The notes: generated by a model not told the origin, from the letters alone. A stretch of 64,000 nucleotides of DNA from Prescottella agglutinans (GCF_004011865.1 NZ_RKLP01000004.1:186001-250000); one strand, 5' to 3'; numbered from the stretch's first letter, positions 11,702 to 23,180 are shown. Numbers and translations are program-made.

Positions 11702-12361
11702 GTGAGAGCCCTCGTTCGGGCCGCCGGGGCGGCGGCGGTGGTCGTGCTCGCGGCCGCCGGGTGCGCCGACACCGTCGACGGCACGGCGGTCGCCGATCCG
11801 TTCGCCCCGACCACCGCCGAACCCGATCCGTCGCTCGGGATCGAGGGCATCACCGTCGTGGAGTACCCGGTGGGTCTGCACGTGCGGCCGGATCAGCGCG
11901 TCGCCTACGATCGCACTCCCCCGTTCGGCGGGCCCCACGACGCGGCGTGGGCGACATGCACGGGAACGGTGTACGACAAGGCGATTCGCAGCGAGAACGC
12001 CGTGCATTCACTCGAGCACGGCGCCGTGTGGGTCACGTACGACCCGGAACTCGTCTCGGGCCCGGCGCTCGACGTGCTCGTCGAACGGGTCCAGGGCCGG
12101 CCCTACCTGCTGCTGTCGCCGTATCCCGGGCTGTCCGTGCCGGTCTCGTTGCAGTCGTGGGGGCACCAACTGGTGGTCGACGACGCGTCGGACGAGCGGA
12201 TCGACCATTTCATCGACGCACTGCGCTTGAACCGCAACACCTTTCCCGAGCCCGGCGCGACGTGCGCGACGCTGCCCACCGCGTTCGACCCGGAGAACCC
12301 GCCACCGTTCCAGGCCGGCCCGCCGGATCCCCGGGCGCCCGGCACGGTGCCGATGAACTGA
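11702..12361 (+). CDS. DUF3105 lipoprotein
   Basis: A 219-residue predicted lipoprotein. The signal peptide MRALVRAAGAAAVVVLAAAG precedes the lipobox Cys (LAAAGC). The mature part carries the DUF3105 core: GLHVRPDQRVAYDRTPPFGG, then AVHSLEHGAVWVTYDP with the conserved His-Glu-His, and a Pro-rich C-terminal tail. The function of DUF3105 is unknown. It would be anchored outside the cytoplasmic membrane. The start is GTG. It converges on the flavodoxin-like gene with no spacer. Confidence 0.85.
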   Translation: MRALVRAAGAAAVVVLAAAGCADTVDGTAVADPFAPTTAEPDPSLGIEGITVVEYPVGLHVRPDQRVAYDRTPPFGGPHDAAWATCTGTVYDKAIRSENAVHSLEHGAVWVTYDPELVSGPALDVLVERVQGRPYLLLSPYPGLSVPVSLQSWGHQLVVDDASDERIDHFIDALRLNRNTFPEPGATCATLPTAFDPENPPPFQAGPPDPRAPGTVPMN

Positions 12362-12847
12362 TCAGATGTCGCCGGCGACGGTGACCGCGACGGTGGCGCC
12401 GAGTTCGTAACAGCGCTCGCGCACCGAAGCGTCGACCGGCCCGGTGACCTCGACGATCTGCGCCGACTGCACGAGTTCCAGGCCGGTGACGATCTTCTGG
12501 ACGGACTTCACGGCGCCGGCGGTGTCGTTGTTGCCGTGCACCCACAGCCCGTACGGCCGGCCGGCGACGGTGTCCAGGCACGGGTAGTAGACGGTGTCGA
12601 AGAAGTGTTTGAGCGCGCCGGACATGTACCCGAAGTTCGCCGACGTCCCGAACAGGTACCCGTCGGCGCCGAGCACGTCGACGGGGGTCGCGTGCAGCGC
12701 CGGCACCGAACGCACTGTGACACCGGTGATCTCGGGGTCGTGCGCTCCGGCGAGCACCGCCTCGAGCAGCTCACGGGTCGCCGGGGAGGACGTGTGGTGC
12801 ACCACCAGGAGTGTCTTCTCCGGCTTCTCCGGCGACCCGTCGGACAT
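12362..12847 (-). CDS. Flavodoxin-like / NAD(P)H-dependent FMN reductase family protein
   Basis: A 161-residue flavodoxin-fold protein. FMN-contact segments are visible as LLVVHHTSSPATRELLEAV near the N-terminus, LFGTSANFGYMSGALKHFFD around residues 66-85, and PYGLWVHGNNDTAGAV around 98-113. The first loop lacks the classical TGxTG phosphate motif, having HHTSSPAT instead. It would act as a cytoplasmic electron carrier or quinone/flavin reductase. It lies 3 bp after the TPR membrane protein, in an apparent dapB operon. Confidence 0.8.
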   Translation of the reverse strand: MSDGSPEKPEKTLLVVHHTSSPATRELLEAVLAGAHDPEITGVTVRSVPALHATPVDVLGADGYLFGTSANFGYMSGALKHFFDTVYYPCLDTVAGRPYGLWVHGNNDTAGAVKSVQKIVTGLELVQSAQIVEVTGPVDASVRERCYELGATVAVTVAGDI

Positions 12848-12850
12848 CGG

Positions 12851-14115
<1,265 letters not shown>

Positions 14116-14157
14116 CTACGGTGCGCGCGTGCGCCGCACGCATCCGACGCTCGACGG

Positions 14158-15030
14158 TCACCGGCGGACGGCGGTGATGAACATGCTCGACCGCGCGGGA
14201 TCCCCGTTCGGGCTCTCGAGGATGCGGCCGAACCGCTCGGCGACGTGCGCCGAGCGTTCGGCTTCGACGTCCCAGCCGTGGTCGGCGAGCCATGCGACGG
14301 GGTCGAACGGTCCGTCGTTCGGCCACAGCGACTCGATGTCGACGCCGAACAGGTCACGGGCGCGCTGCGTCGACTCCTCCTGCAGCATCCCGCGGACGTC
14401 GTCGATGTGTTCCACTTCGAAGCGACTGCCCGGCACGGACAGTTCGGTGACGAACCGGAACAGCCGCTCCTTCGCCGGGTTAGGGAGGAACGGGAGCAGC
14501 CCCTCTGCCAGCCAGGCCGTCGGCCGATCACGGTCGAAACCCTTCTCCTGCAACGGGACCGGCCACTCTTCGCGGAGATCCACGGCCACCACGCGACGGT
14601 CGGCACGCGGGTGAGCATCCTGGGCGGCCAGGACGCCGTCCTTGAACGACAGCACCCTGGGCGCGTCCAGTTCGTAGACCGTGGTGCCGTCCGGCCAGTC
14701 CAGGCGGTATGCGCGCACGTCCAGGCCCGCCGCGAGCAGAACCACCTGTCCGATCCCCGCCCGGCCGGCGGCGACGAGGTAGTCGTCGAAGTAGCGCGAC
14801 CGCACGCCCATGTAGTCGGCCATCGTCCGCCACGGCATCTCGCGGTCGTCGGCGTCCTCGAGCCGGGTCGGCATCGGGGCCGGCGGCGCCGCCGCCTCCA
14901 CGAACGCCTCCGCGTACGGGTCGGAGACCAGACGGTCCTCCCTGTGGGTTTCCATGGCCCGCCCGGCCGCCACCCCGAGGGCCGTGATCCCGACACCGGT
15001 GACGATGTCCCATTCCGCCAGTTCGTTCAT
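14158..15030 (-). CDS. Class I SAM-dependent methyltransferase, TIGR00027/UPF0677 family
   Basis: A 290-residue putative O-methyltransferase of the leucine-carboxyl-methyltransferase-like group that is expanded in mycobacteria and relatives. The SAM-binding signature is VVLLAAGLDVRAYRLDWPDG, followed by VYELDAPRVLSFK and WLAEGLLPFLP. The open frame continues far upstream, but the ATG at 15030 (MNELAEWD) is preferred because GAGGTG lies just before it and the upstream part overlaps the arylsulfatase gene. The substrate is unknown. It is divergent from the arylsulfatase. Confidence 0.88.
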   Translation of the reverse strand: MNELAEWDIVTGVGITALGVAAGRAMETHREDRLVSDPYAEAFVEAAAPPAPMPTRLEDADDREMPWRTMADYMGVRSRYFDDYLVAAGRAGIGQVVLLAAGLDVRAYRLDWPDGTTVYELDAPRVLSFKDGVLAAQDAHPRADRRVVAVDLREEWPVPLQEKGFDRDRPTAWLAEGLLPFLPNPAKERLFRFVTELSVPGSRFEVEHIDDVRGMLQEESTQRARDLFGVDIESLWPNDGPFDPVAWLADHGWDVEAERSAHVAERFGRILESPNGDPARSSMFITAVRR

Positions 15031-15294
15031 TTCGCACCTCACCAGGACGCGATCACCCGAATGGAGAAGATTGCCGTGCAACGCCTTTCGAATGCGTCGC
15101 CACGTCGGCGGCCGGGCCCCGTGTCCGGACTCACGGGCCTGGGTCGACGCCAGTTCCAGGCTACTCCCGGGCCCGCGGGGGAAGCTGAGATTCGCCTGCG
15201 AAGGCGGCCGCCGGGAACGTACCGTCGGAACCAGGTGACGCCGCTGCCCGGCGCCGACGCCGGCGGCGCGCGCGTCACGAGGAGGTCGTCGGCG
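15031..15294. other. Intergenic region between divergent methyltransferase and arylsulfatase genes
   Basis: These 264 bases must contain both divergent promoters. Apart from the ribosome binding sites at each end (GAGGTG for the methyltransferase, GAGGAGGTC for the sulfatase), I see no clear hexamers, palindromes or small genes. Confidence 0.5.
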
Positions 15295-17682
15295 ATGGGC
15301 TCGAACGACGGTTACCGCAGGGACACCGGTAGACAGATCCTTCCGCTTCCGCCCGAGACGTACGCGGGCACGATCCGGTACGACGCGAAGGACCCCGACG
15401 CGACGTTCCCTCCGATCCGCCCGCTGCGACCGCCCGCGGGCGCCCCGAACGTGCTGATCGTGCTGCTCGACGACGTCGGCTTCGGGGCGTCGAGTGCGTT
15501 CGGAGGCCCCGTGGACACCCCGACCGCCGAGCGCCTGGCCGGCGGCGGCCTGAAGTACACCCGGTTCCACACCACGGCGCTGTGCTCCCCCACCAGGGCC
15601 GCGCTGCTCACCGGCCGCAACCACCACCGGGTGGGGATGGGTGGCATCACGGAGATGGCGACGTCGGCGCCCGGTTACACGTCGGTGCGCCCGGACTCGT
15701 GTGCCCCACTGGCGGAGATCCTCACCCTCAACGGGTACTCGTCCGCACACATCGGCAAGTGCCACGAGGTCCCGATCTGGGAGACCAGCCCCGTCGGCCC
15801 GTTCGACCGGTGGCCCTCGCCCGGGAACGGCTTCGAGTACTTCTACGGCTTCGTCGGCGGCGAGACCGACCAGTGGTATCCGACGCTGCACCAGGGCACC
15901 ACGCGGGTCGAGCCGTGGGGCACCCCGGAGGAGGGCTACCACCTCACCGAGGACCTCGCGGACAAGGCGATCTCCTGGGTACGCCAGCAGAAGGCGCTGG
16001 CGCCCGACAGACCGTTCTTCCTGTACTTCGCGCCGGGTGCCACGCACGCGCCGCACCACGTGCCGACGGAGTGGGCCGACCGGTACCGCGGCCGCTTCGA
16101 CGACGGGTGGGACGCACTGCGGGAGCGGACGTTCGCGCGCCAGAAGCAGCTCGGGGTGGTGCCGGCCGACGCCGAACTCACCCGGCGGCACGAGGTGATC
16201 CCCGCTTGGGAGGACATGGACGAGGCGCTGCTGCCGGTGCTGCGCCGGCAGATGGAGAATTACGCCGGTTTCCTCGAGCACACCGACCACCAGGTGGGCC
16301 GGGTGGTCGACGCGATCGACGAGATCGGCGCGCTCGACGACACGCTGGTCGTCTACATCATCGGCGACAACGGCGCCTCCGCGGAGGGGACGTTGCAGGG
16401 CACGTTCAACGAGCTGATCAGTCTCAACGGCATGGCCGCGATCGAGACGCCCGAGTTCCTGATCGGCAAGCTCGACGAACTCGGCGGACCGGAGTCGTCA
16501 CCGCACTACGCGGTCGGGTGGGCGCACGCGATGGACACCCCCTACCAGTGGACCAAGCAGGTCGCATCGCACTGGGGCGGCACCCGCAACGGGACGATCG
16601 TGCACTGGCCGCACGGGTTCACCGCGCGCGGCGAACTGCGGCACCAGTTCCACCACGTCGTCGACATCGTCCCCACCGTCCTCGAGGCCGCGCACCTCCC
16701 GGCGCCCACCACGGTGAAGGGCGTGCGGCAGGAGGCCTTCGACGGCGTCGACATGACGTACACGTTCCACGACGGCGCGGCGCCCGACCGCCACGTCACT
16801 CAGTACTTCGAGATGTTCGGCAACCGCGGGATCTACCACCGCGGCTGGACGGCGGTCACCAAGCACCGGACGCCGTGGCAGACCGTCGGCAGCGCCGGGA
16901 TCGCGTTCGACGACGACGTGTGGGAGTTGTACGACTGCACGTCCGACTGGACCCAGGCCCGGGACCTGTCGGCGGAGCACCCGGATCGGCTGCACGAGCT
17001 GCGACGACTCTTCCTGATCGAGGCGACGCGCAACCAGGTCCTCCCCCTCGACGACCGGGTCTTCGAGCGGGTGCTGCCGCGCATCTCCGGCAAGCCGAGC
17101 CTCGCCCCCGGCAACCGGCAGGTGCTGTTGCCCGGCATGGGCGGGCTGCTCGAGATGCACATCGTCAACTGGCGCAACCGGTCGTGGTCGCTGACCGCGC
17201 AGGTCGAGCTCCCCGACGATCCCGGGCAGGTCGCGAACGGGGTGATCCTGACCCTCGGCGGGCACGCCGGCGGGTGGGCCTTCTACTTCAAGGACGGGCG
17301 ACCCACGTTCTGCTACAACCTCTTCGGCCTCGACCGCACCCACGTGCGCGCCGAGCACCCGGCGTCGCCGGGCACGCGGCAGGTGCGCGTCGAGTTCGCG
17401 TACGACGGCGGCGGACTCGGCAAGGGCGGGACGATCACGCTGTTCACCGACGGCCGACCGGTGGGGTCGGGGCGACTCGAGCGCACCGAACCCATCGGGT
17501 TCGGCTACGAGTTCACCGACGTCGGACGCGATGGCCAGTCGACCGTGACACCCGACTATCCGCGCGGCGACAACGCCTTCACCGGGCGGATCGACTGGGT
17601 GCAGATCGACGTCGGCGACGACGACCACAGCCATCTGGTCGATCCGGCCGACGTCGTGCGGGTCGCGATGTACCGGCAGTGA
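15295..17682 (+). CDS. Large arylsulfatase (formylglycine-dependent)
   Basis: A 795-residue sulfatase that hydrolyses sulfate esters with a Ca-bound formylglycine. The metal-binding DD pair sits in NVLIVLLDDVGFG (residues 52-64). The modification motif CSPTRAALLTGRN has Cys97, which must be converted by a formylglycine-generating enzyme encoded elsewhere. GDNGAS supplies further metal ligands. About 200 C-terminal residues beyond the usual catalytic domain look beta-rich and lectin-like (GGHAGGWAFYFKDGRP). Size and layout resemble mycobacterial AtsA/AtsD. There is no signal peptide, so it is probably cytoplasmic. The ATG at 15295 follows GAGGAGG at 8-9 nt. Confidence 0.93.
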   Translation: MGSNDGYRRDTGRQILPLPPETYAGTIRYDAKDPDATFPPIRPLRPPAGAPNVLIVLLDDVGFGASSAFGGPVDTPTAERLAGGGLKYTRFHTTALCSPTRAALLTGRNHHRVGMGGITEMATSAPGYTSVRPDSCAPLAEILTLNGYSSAHIGKCHEVPIWETSPVGPFDRWPSPGNGFEYFYGFVGGETDQWYPTLHQGTTRVEPWGTPEEGYHLTEDLADKAISWVRQQKALAPDRPFFLYFAPGATHAPHHVPTEWADRYRGRFDDGWDALRERTFARQKQLGVVPADAELTRRHEVIPAWEDMDEALLPVLRRQMENYAGFLEHTDHQVGRVVDAIDEIGALDDTLVVYIIGDNGASAEGTLQGTFNELISLNGMAAIETPEFLIGKLDELGGPESSPHYAVGWAHAMDTPYQWTKQVASHWGGTRNGTIVHWPHGFTARGELRHQFHHVVDIVPTVLEAAHLPAPTTVKGVRQEAFDGVDMTYTFHDGAAPDRHVTQYFEMFGNRGIYHRGWTAVTKHRTPWQTVGSAGIAFDDDVWELYDCTSDWTQARDLSAEHPDRLHELRRLFLIEATRNQVLPLDDRVFERVLPRISGKPSLAPGNRQVLLPGMGGLLEMHIVNWRNRSWSLTAQVELPDDPGQVANGVILTLGGHAGGWAFYFKDGRPTFCYNLFGLDRTHVRAEHPASPGTRQVRVEFAYDGGGLGKGGTITLFTDGRPVGSGRLERTEPIGFGYEFTDVGRDGQSTVTPDYPRGDNAFTGRIDWVQIDVGDDDHSHLVDPADVVRVAMYRQ

Positions 17683-17691
17683 CTGCCGGAT

Positions 17692-19032
17692 CTACCGGAC
17701 GATTCCCCGGACCGAGGCCGGCAGATCCCGCTTGCGCCGGTACGGACCGACCACCGCGGCCGCGAACGGGCGCTGCAACAGCACCCGGGCGACCTCGCGG
17801 ACCTCGTCGGTGGTGACCTCGTCGATGCGCGCGAGCGTCTCCGAGACCGACTGGTGGTTACCGTAGTTCAGCTCACTGCGCCCGATCCGCGTCATCCGTG
17901 AACCCGAGTCCTCGAGACCCAGCACGAGCGCTCCCCGCAGCGATCCCTTCGCCCGGGCGCACTCGGCGTCGGTGATGCCGTCGGACGCGACGTTGGCGAG
18001 CACCTCCCGGATCAGGGTGGTGACCTCGCCGAGGTTCTCGGGCTGGCATCCCGCGTAGACGGAGAACGCGCCGGTGTCGGCGAACGTGTCCACCCCGGAA
18101 TAGACCGAGTACGCCAGTCCCCGCTCCTCCCGGATCTCCTGGAAGAGACGGGAACTCAGGCCGCCACCGACGGCGGCGTTGAGCACCGACAGCGGCCAGC
18201 GGTGCCCCTCGTGGCGGCCGAAGGCCCGCACGCCGAGCGCGAGGTGCGCCTGCTCGCTGTCCCGATTCGTCAGGCTCAGCGTGGGCGCGGTCCGCAACCG
18301 GATCGAACCCTCGCGCCGCGGTGCGGGCGCGGCCTCGCGGTCGAGGTGGCCGGCGAACGCCCGCCGGACCAGTTCCACCGTGTGCTCGTGCTCGACGTTG
18401 CCGGCCACCGCGACGACCATCCGGTCCGGGGTGTAGCGGCGCACGTGGAAGGAATGCAGCTGGGTGCGGGTCATCGACTCGATCGAATCGATGCTCCCGA
18501 TCACCGGTCGGCCCACGGGGTGGTCACCGAACAGCGCGGTCAGGAACGCGTCGCCCAGCAGGTCCTCCGGGTCGTCGTCGCGCATCGAGATCTCCTCGAG
18601 CACCACCTGCCGTTCGACGTCGACGTCGACGGACCGGCAACGACCGCGCAGCACCACGTCGCTGACGAGGTCCACCGCGAGCGGCAGGTCGTCGTCGAGG
18701 ACGTGCGCGTAGAAGCACGTGTGCTCCTTCGAGGTGAACGCGTTGAGTTCACCGCCGACTCCGTCCATCACCTGCGCGATGTCGAGCGCGGATCGCGTGG
18801 GAGTGGACTTGAACAGCAGGTGCTCGAGGAAGTGTGCGGCGCCCGCGACGGTGGGCTGCTCGTCACGCGAACCGACGCCCACCCAGATGCCGACCGAGGC
18901 CGAGCGGACGCCGGGGACGTGTTCGGTCACCACCCGGAGACCACCGGGAAGCGTCGTGCGCTGCACACCGGTGCGGGGATGTGTGTCGAGTGCGGAGCCG
19001 CGTTGGGGCTTCTCGCGGAGGGATTGAGCCAT
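17692..19032 (-). CDS. pepR: M16-family zinc metalloprotease
   Basis: A 446-residue processing-peptidase-like protease with the inverted zinc motif HFLEH (His67, Glu70, His71) and the third ligand near Glu147 in ERQVVLEEISM, the expected 76 residues away. The C-terminal half has the family's GGLSSRLFQEIREERGLAYS pattern. The position after pnp matches the mycobacterial pnp-pepR pair. A 117-bp spacer holding a hairpin separates the two genes. Targets are unknown. Confidence 0.93.
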   Translation of the reverse strand: MAQSLREKPQRGSALDTHPRTGVQRTTLPGGLRVVTEHVPGVRSASVGIWVGVGSRDEQPTVAGAAHFLEHLLFKSTPTRSALDIAQVMDGVGGELNAFTSKEHTCFYAHVLDDDLPLAVDLVSDVVLRGRCRSVDVDVERQVVLEEISMRDDDPEDLLGDAFLTALFGDHPVGRPVIGSIDSIESMTRTQLHSFHVRRYTPDRMVVAVAGNVEHEHTVELVRRAFAGHLDREAAPAPRREGSIRLRTAPTLSLTNRDSEQAHLALGVRAFGRHEGHRWPLSVLNAAVGGGLSSRLFQEIREERGLAYSVYSGVDTFADTGAFSVYAGCQPENLGEVTTLIREVLANVASDGITDAECARAKGSLRGALVLGLEDSGSRMTRIGRSELNYGNHQSVSETLARIDEVTTDEVREVARVLLQRPFAAAVVGPYRRKRDLPASVRGIVR

Positions 19033-19092
19033 GTGGCGGTTCGTGTTTCCTTATGTTGAACGTCGACCCACGATACACCGGGGGACACGGCC

Positions 19093-19125
19093 CCGGCCCC
19101 GCACGGACGAACCGTGCGGGGCCGG
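19093..19125 (-). terminator. Hairpin after pnp
   Basis: A perfect 14-bp stem (19093-19106 with 19112-19125) closes a 5-nt loop, ACGAA on the plus strand. It lies 25 bp past the pnp stop and ahead of pepR. There is no U-tract, so it is either an actinobacterial I-shaped terminator or an mRNA-stabilising hairpin that attenuates pepR. Confidence 0.6.
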
Positions 19126-19149
19126 GAGCGGGTGGTACCGAGCGGCGAA

Positions 19150-21417
19150 CTACTCCGCAGCGGGCTCCGAGCCCGACTCGGCGGAGTCGGCGGATGCCTC
19201 GGCAGCCTCGTCCTCGACCGGGATCAGCGAGATCTTGCCGCGGTTGTCGATGTCCGCGATCTCGACGCGGATCTTGGTGCCGACGTTGACGACATCCTCG
19301 ACCTTGGCGATGCGCTTGCCGTTGCCCAGCTTCGAGATGTGCACCAGTCCGTCGCGGCCCGGGAGCAGCGAGACGAACGCGCCGAAGGCCGTGGTCTTGA
19401 CGACCGTGCCGAGGAAGCGCTCGCCCACCTTGGGCAGCTGCGGGTTGGCGATGGCGTTGATCTTGTCGATCGCGGCCTGCGCGGACGGGCCGTCCGCGGC
19501 ACCGACGTACACCGTGCCGTCATCCTCGATGGAGATGTTGGCACCGGTCTCCTCGGTGATCGAGTTGATCATCTTGCCCTTGGGGCCGATGACCTCGCCG
19601 ATCTTGTCCACGGGGACCTTGATGGTGGTGATGCGCGGCGCGTACGGGCTCATCTCGTCCGGGCTCTCGATCGCCTCGGCCATGACCTCGAGGATCGTGG
19701 TGCGGGCGTCGTGCGCCTGGCTCAGCGCGCCGGCCAGCACCTGCGACGGGATGCCGTCGAGCTTGGTGTCCAGCTGCAGGGCCGTGACGAAGTTCTTCGT
19801 GCCGGCGACCTTGAAGTCCATGTCACCGAAGGCATCCTCGGCGCCGAGGATGTCGGTCAGCGCGACGTAGCGGGTCTCGCCGTCGACCTCGTCGGAGACC
19901 AGGCCCATGGCGATGCCGGCGACCGGAGCCTTGAGGGGCACACCGGCATTCAGCAGCGACAGGGTGGAGGCGCAGACCGAACCCATCGAGGTGGAACCGT
20001 TGGAGCCCAACGCCTCCGAGACCTGACGGATCGCGTACGGGAACTCCTCCTGGCTCGGCAGCACCGGCACCAGTGCACGCTCCGCGAGGGCACCGTGACC
20101 GATCTCGCGGCGCTTCGGCGAACCGACGCGGCCCGTCTCACCGGTCGAGTACGGCGGGAAGTTGTAGTGGTGCATGTAGCGCTTGCTGGTCTCGGGGCCC
20201 AGCGAGTCGATCTGCTGCGCCATCTTGACCATGTCGAGGGTGGTGACACCCATGATCTGGGTCTCGCCGCGCTCGAACAGCGCCGAACCGTGTGCCCGCG
20301 GGATCACGGCGACCTCGGCGGACAGCGACCGGATGTCGGTGATGCCGCGGCCGTCGATACGGAACTGGTCACGCAGGATGCGCTGGCGCACAAGCTTCTT
20401 CGTCAGCGAGCGGAACGCCGCGCCGATCTCCTTCTCGCGACCCTCGAACTGCGGGCCGACCTGCTCGAGAACCTCGACCTTGACCTCGTCGGTCTTGTCG
20501 TCGCGCTCCTGCTTACCGGCGATCGACAGCGCAGCCGTGAGCTTCTCGGTGGCAGCAGCCTCGACCGCGGCGTACACGTCGTCCTGGTAGGCCGGGAACA
20601 GCGGGTACTCGCCGGTGGGCTTCGCAGCCTTCTCGGCGAGCGCCTGCTGCGCGGCGCACAGGCTCGCGATGAACGGCTTGGCGGCCTCGAGGCCCTCGGC
20701 CACGATCGCCTCGGTCGGCGCCTGCGCGCCGCCGTCGATCAGGCTGATGACGTTCTCGGTGGCCTCGGCCTCGACCATCATGATGGCGACGTCACCGGAC
20801 TCGACGACCCGACCCGCGACGACCATGTCGAAGACGGCGCCCTCGAGCTGCTCGACGGTCGGGAAGGCGACCCACTGGCCCTTCTTGTTCTCCTCCGACG
20901 TGATGAGCGCGACGCGCACACCGCCGACGGGGCCGGAGAACGGCAGACCGGCGATCTGGGTGGACGCGGACGCGGCGTTGATCGCGACGACGTCGTACAG
21001 GTCCTTGGGATCGAGGCTCAGGACCGTGACGACGACCTGGATCTCGTTGCGCAGGCCGTCGACGAACGACGGACGCAGCGGCCGGTCGATCAGACGGCAG
21101 GTGAGGATCGCGTCGGTGGACGGGCGGCCCTCACGGCGGAAGAACGAGCCGGGGATGCGTCCCGCGGCGTACATGCGCTCCTCGACATCGACCGTCAGCG
21201 GGAAGAAGTCGAAGTGCTCCTTGGGCTGCTTGCTGGCCGTGGTGGCCGACAGCAGCATGGTCTCGTCGTCCAGGTAGGCGACGACGGAGCCGGCGGCCTG
21301 CTGCGCGAGGCGACCGGTCTCGAAACGAATGGTGCGGGTGCCGTAGCTCCCGTTGTCGATGACGGCGGAGGACTCGAACACGCCCTCTTCGACCTCGATG
21401 GCGGAAATCTCTGTCAT
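19150..21417 (-). CDS. pnp: Polynucleotide phosphorylase (GpsI)
   Basis: A 755-residue 3'-to-5' phosphorolytic exoribonuclease. The order is: first RNase PH-like domain ([21 protein letters not shown]), helical linker, second RNase PH domain ([30 protein letters not shown]), KH domain ([18 protein letters not shown]) and S1 domain ([16 protein letters not shown]), with an acidic tail. The ATG at 21417 (MTEISAIE) is preferred; it follows a long purine tract ending AGAGAAGAAAAGC. It is downstream of rpsO across a spacer with a long hairpin, the same arrangement as in Streptomyces and E. coli. Confidence 0.97.
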   Translation of the reverse strand: MTEISAIEVEEGVFESSAVIDNGSYGTRTIRFETGRLAQQAAGSVVAYLDDETMLLSATTASKQPKEHFDFFPLTVDVEERMYAAGRIPGSFFRREGRPSTDAILTCRLIDRPLRPSFVDGLRNEIQVVVTVLSLDPKDLYDVVAINAASASTQIAGLPFSGPVGGVRVALITSEENKKGQWVAFPTVEQLEGAVFDMVVAGRVVESGDVAIMMVEAEATENVISLIDGGAQAPTEAIVAEGLEAAKPFIASLCAAQQALAEKAAKPTGEYPLFPAYQDDVYAAVEAAATEKLTAALSIAGKQERDDKTDEVKVEVLEQVGPQFEGREKEIGAAFRSLTKKLVRQRILRDQFRIDGRGITDIRSLSAEVAVIPRAHGSALFERGETQIMGVTTLDMVKMAQQIDSLGPETSKRYMHHYNFPPYSTGETGRVGSPKRREIGHGALAERALVPVLPSQEEFPYAIRQVSEALGSNGSTSMGSVCASTLSLLNAGVPLKAPVAGIAMGLVSDEVDGETRYVALTDILGAEDAFGDMDFKVAGTKNFVTALQLDTKLDGIPSQVLAGALSQAHDARTTILEVMAEAIESPDEMSPYAPRITTIKVPVDKIGEVIGPKGKMINSITEETGANISIEDDGTVYVGAADGPSAQAAIDKINAIANPQLPKVGERFLGTVVKTTAFGAFVSLLPGRDGLVHISKLGNGKRIAKVEDVVNVGTKIRVEIADIDNRGKISLIPVEDEAAEASADSAESGSEPAAE

Positions 21418-21617
21418 TGCTTTTCTTCTCTTCCCTCTCGTCTTTTTGCCGTGTCCGCACGGGCGCCACGACCCTCCTGGTCGCGGCTGCACTCCCTCAC
21501 AGAGCGGAGGCGGCCGTCGATCGAAGCCCGCCGGAGTACATCCGGATGGCCACTACCGAAGACCGACGCCACGACTGTGGGCGCGGGCGGCAGTCACACA
21601 CGTGCTGGTGGTGCAAA

Positions 21618-21669
21618 CACCGATAGCCAACGAGGCTCAGTCTAAGCATTGCCTCGCTGGCTATCGGTG
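21618..21669 (-). promoter_or_regulatory. rpsO-pnp intergenic hairpin, candidate RNase III site or attenuator
   Basis: Arms 21618-21636 and 21651-21669 pair over 19 bp around a 14-nt loop. The single non-Watson-Crick pair is A-C as DNA on the plus strand but G-U in minus-strand RNA, so the structure fits the rpsO-pnp transcript. Only a short TGTTTG follows. In E. coli and Streptomyces a hairpin in this same spacer is cut by RNase III and controls pnp. Confidence 0.72.
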
Positions 21670-21700
21670 AGGTCGGCGAGCAACTCGCCATGAGCGCGTC

Positions 21701-21970
21701 TTATCGGCGCAGGCCCAGACGCTCGATGAGCGAGCGGTAGCGGGCGATGTCGACCTTCTGGACGTACTTGAGCAGACGACGACGGCGTCCGACCAGCAGA
21801 AGCAGGCCACGACGCGAGTGGTGGTCGTGCTTGTGCTGCTTCAGGTGCTCGGTGAGATCGACGATGCGCTTGGTGAGCATGGCCACCTGCGCCTCCGGCG
21901 AACCGGTGTCGGTCTCGTGCAGTCCGTACTCGCCGAGGATCTGCTTCTTCTGCTCGGTGGTCAATGCCAC
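21701..21970 (-). CDS. rpsO: 30S ribosomal protein S15
   Basis: An 89-residue primary 16S rRNA-binding protein. The family pattern is complete: [37 protein letters not shown], and [12 protein letters not shown]. The GTG at 21970 was chosen because AGGAG lies 8 nt upstream and it gives the standard length. ribF is 148 bp upstream on the same strand and pnp follows. Confidence 0.97.
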   Translation of the reverse strand: MALTTEQKKQILGEYGLHETDTGSPEAQVAMLTKRIVDLTEHLKQHKHDHHSRRGLLLLVGRRRRLLKYVQKVDIARYRSLIERLGLRR

Positions 21971-22118
21971 TTGGTGCACTCCTGTAACTGACGTCCGCGT
22001 GAATGGAAATCGGAGGCGCCCGGTCAGGACCGGACACTCCGACGGGCGTGGCCGCCGCGAACCGCAGCACACGCCAGCAGGAAATCCTACCAGGCGCGGC
22101 ACACCGCCCAGTCTCCGG

Positions 22119-23099
22119 TCAGCCCCGGGATGCTTCGGCGTCCTCGGCGAGGATCTTCCGCGCTTTCTCCGCGTCGCGACCCATCTCCTCGATGAGCGCG
22201 TCGACCGACTCGAACTTCTCCATGCCACGTACCCGCTCGACGAAGTCCACCGCGACATGCTGGCCGTACAGGTCGGCTTCCCGGTCGAGCACGTACGCCT
22301 CGACGGTGCGGGTCCGTCCGGAGAACGTCGGGTTGGTTCCGACGGACACCGCCGCCTTGTAGCGCTGCCCCGGCTCCACCGAACCCTCCACCGGGCCCGG
22401 GCCGAGCACCGTGAACCAGGCCGCGTACACGCCGTCCGCGGGAATCGCGGAGTAGATCGGCGGGGCGATGTTCGCGGTCGGGAAGCCCAGGCCCCGCCCC
22501 CGGCCGTCGCCGTGGACCACGACGCCCTCGACGCGGTGCGGTCGCCCGAGCGCCTCCGTGGCCGCGGCCACGTCGCCGGCGTCGACACACGAACGGATGT
22601 ACGTCGAGGAGAAGGTCACCGCGTGCTCGGCGAGCAGGCTGACGCCGTCGACCGCGAAGCCGAACCGAGCGCCCGTCTCCCGCAGCAGATCCACGTTGCC
22701 CGCCGCTTTGCGTCCGAACGTGAAGTTCTCGCCGACCACGACCTCCGCGACGTGAAGTCGCTCGACCAGGATCTCGTGGACGTAACGCTCCGGAGTGAGC
22801 CTCATGAACTCGGTCGTGAACGGCATGACGCAGAAGACGTCGACACCCAACTCCTCGACCAGTTCGGCGCGTCGCGGCAACGTCGTCAGCTGAGCGGGGT
22901 GGCTGCCCGGGCGCACCACCTCGGCCGGGTGCGGATCGAATGTCATGAGAACACTTGGGATTCCACGCTCGCGAGCGGCGTCGACCGCCCTCGAGATCAG
23001 CTGCGCGTGCCCGCGATGCACGCCGTCGAAAACGCCGATCGTCAGGACGCAACGCCCCCAGTCCGCCGGCACATCGTCCAGACCTCGCCATCTCTGCAC
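22119..23099 (-). CDS. ribF: Bifunctional riboflavin kinase / FMN adenylyltransferase
   Basis: A 326-residue enzyme making FMN and then FAD. The N-terminal nucleotidyltransferase domain has [12 protein letters not shown] and [11 protein letters not shown], then [14 protein letters not shown]. The C-terminal kinase domain has [13 protein letters not shown] and SVGTNPTF. The GTG at 23099 (protein starts VQRWRGLDD) matches the mycobacterial N-terminus MQRWRG; an upstream in-frame start would add 34 poorly conserved residues. It is divergent from mntR across 94 bp. Confidence 0.95.
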   Translation of the reverse strand: MQRWRGLDDVPADWGRCVLTIGVFDGVHRGHAQLISRAVDAARERGIPSVLMTFDPHPAEVVRPGSHPAQLTTLPRRAELVEELGVDVFCVMPFTTEFMRLTPERYVHEILVERLHVAEVVVGENFTFGRKAAGNVDLLRETGARFGFAVDGVSLLAEHAVTFSSTYIRSCVDAGDVAAATEALGRPHRVEGVVVHGDGRGRGLGFPTANIAPPIYSAIPADGVYAAWFTVLGPGPVEGSVEPGQRYKAAVSVGTNPTFSGRTRTVEAYVLDREADLYGQHVAVDFVERVRGMEKFESVDALIEEMGRDAEKARKILAEDAEASRG

Positions 23100-23180
23100 A
23101 GGTGGCAGCCTACGGCCACGGCAGACACCGGTCACGCTCGGGACGCCAGGAGTTGATGTGTGTCCTGGGTGACGGTTGCC

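Noticed and set aside
15031-16290. N-terminal extension of the methyltransferase frame
   Set aside because: The open frame continues antisense to the arylsulfatase, but a good ATG and ribosome binding site at 15030 give the family length.
19114-21645. 843-codon open frame on the plus strand opposite pnp
   Set aside because: Composition is Asp/Arg/Leu/Val-rich without any recognisable domain, and the minus strand is plainly PNPase.
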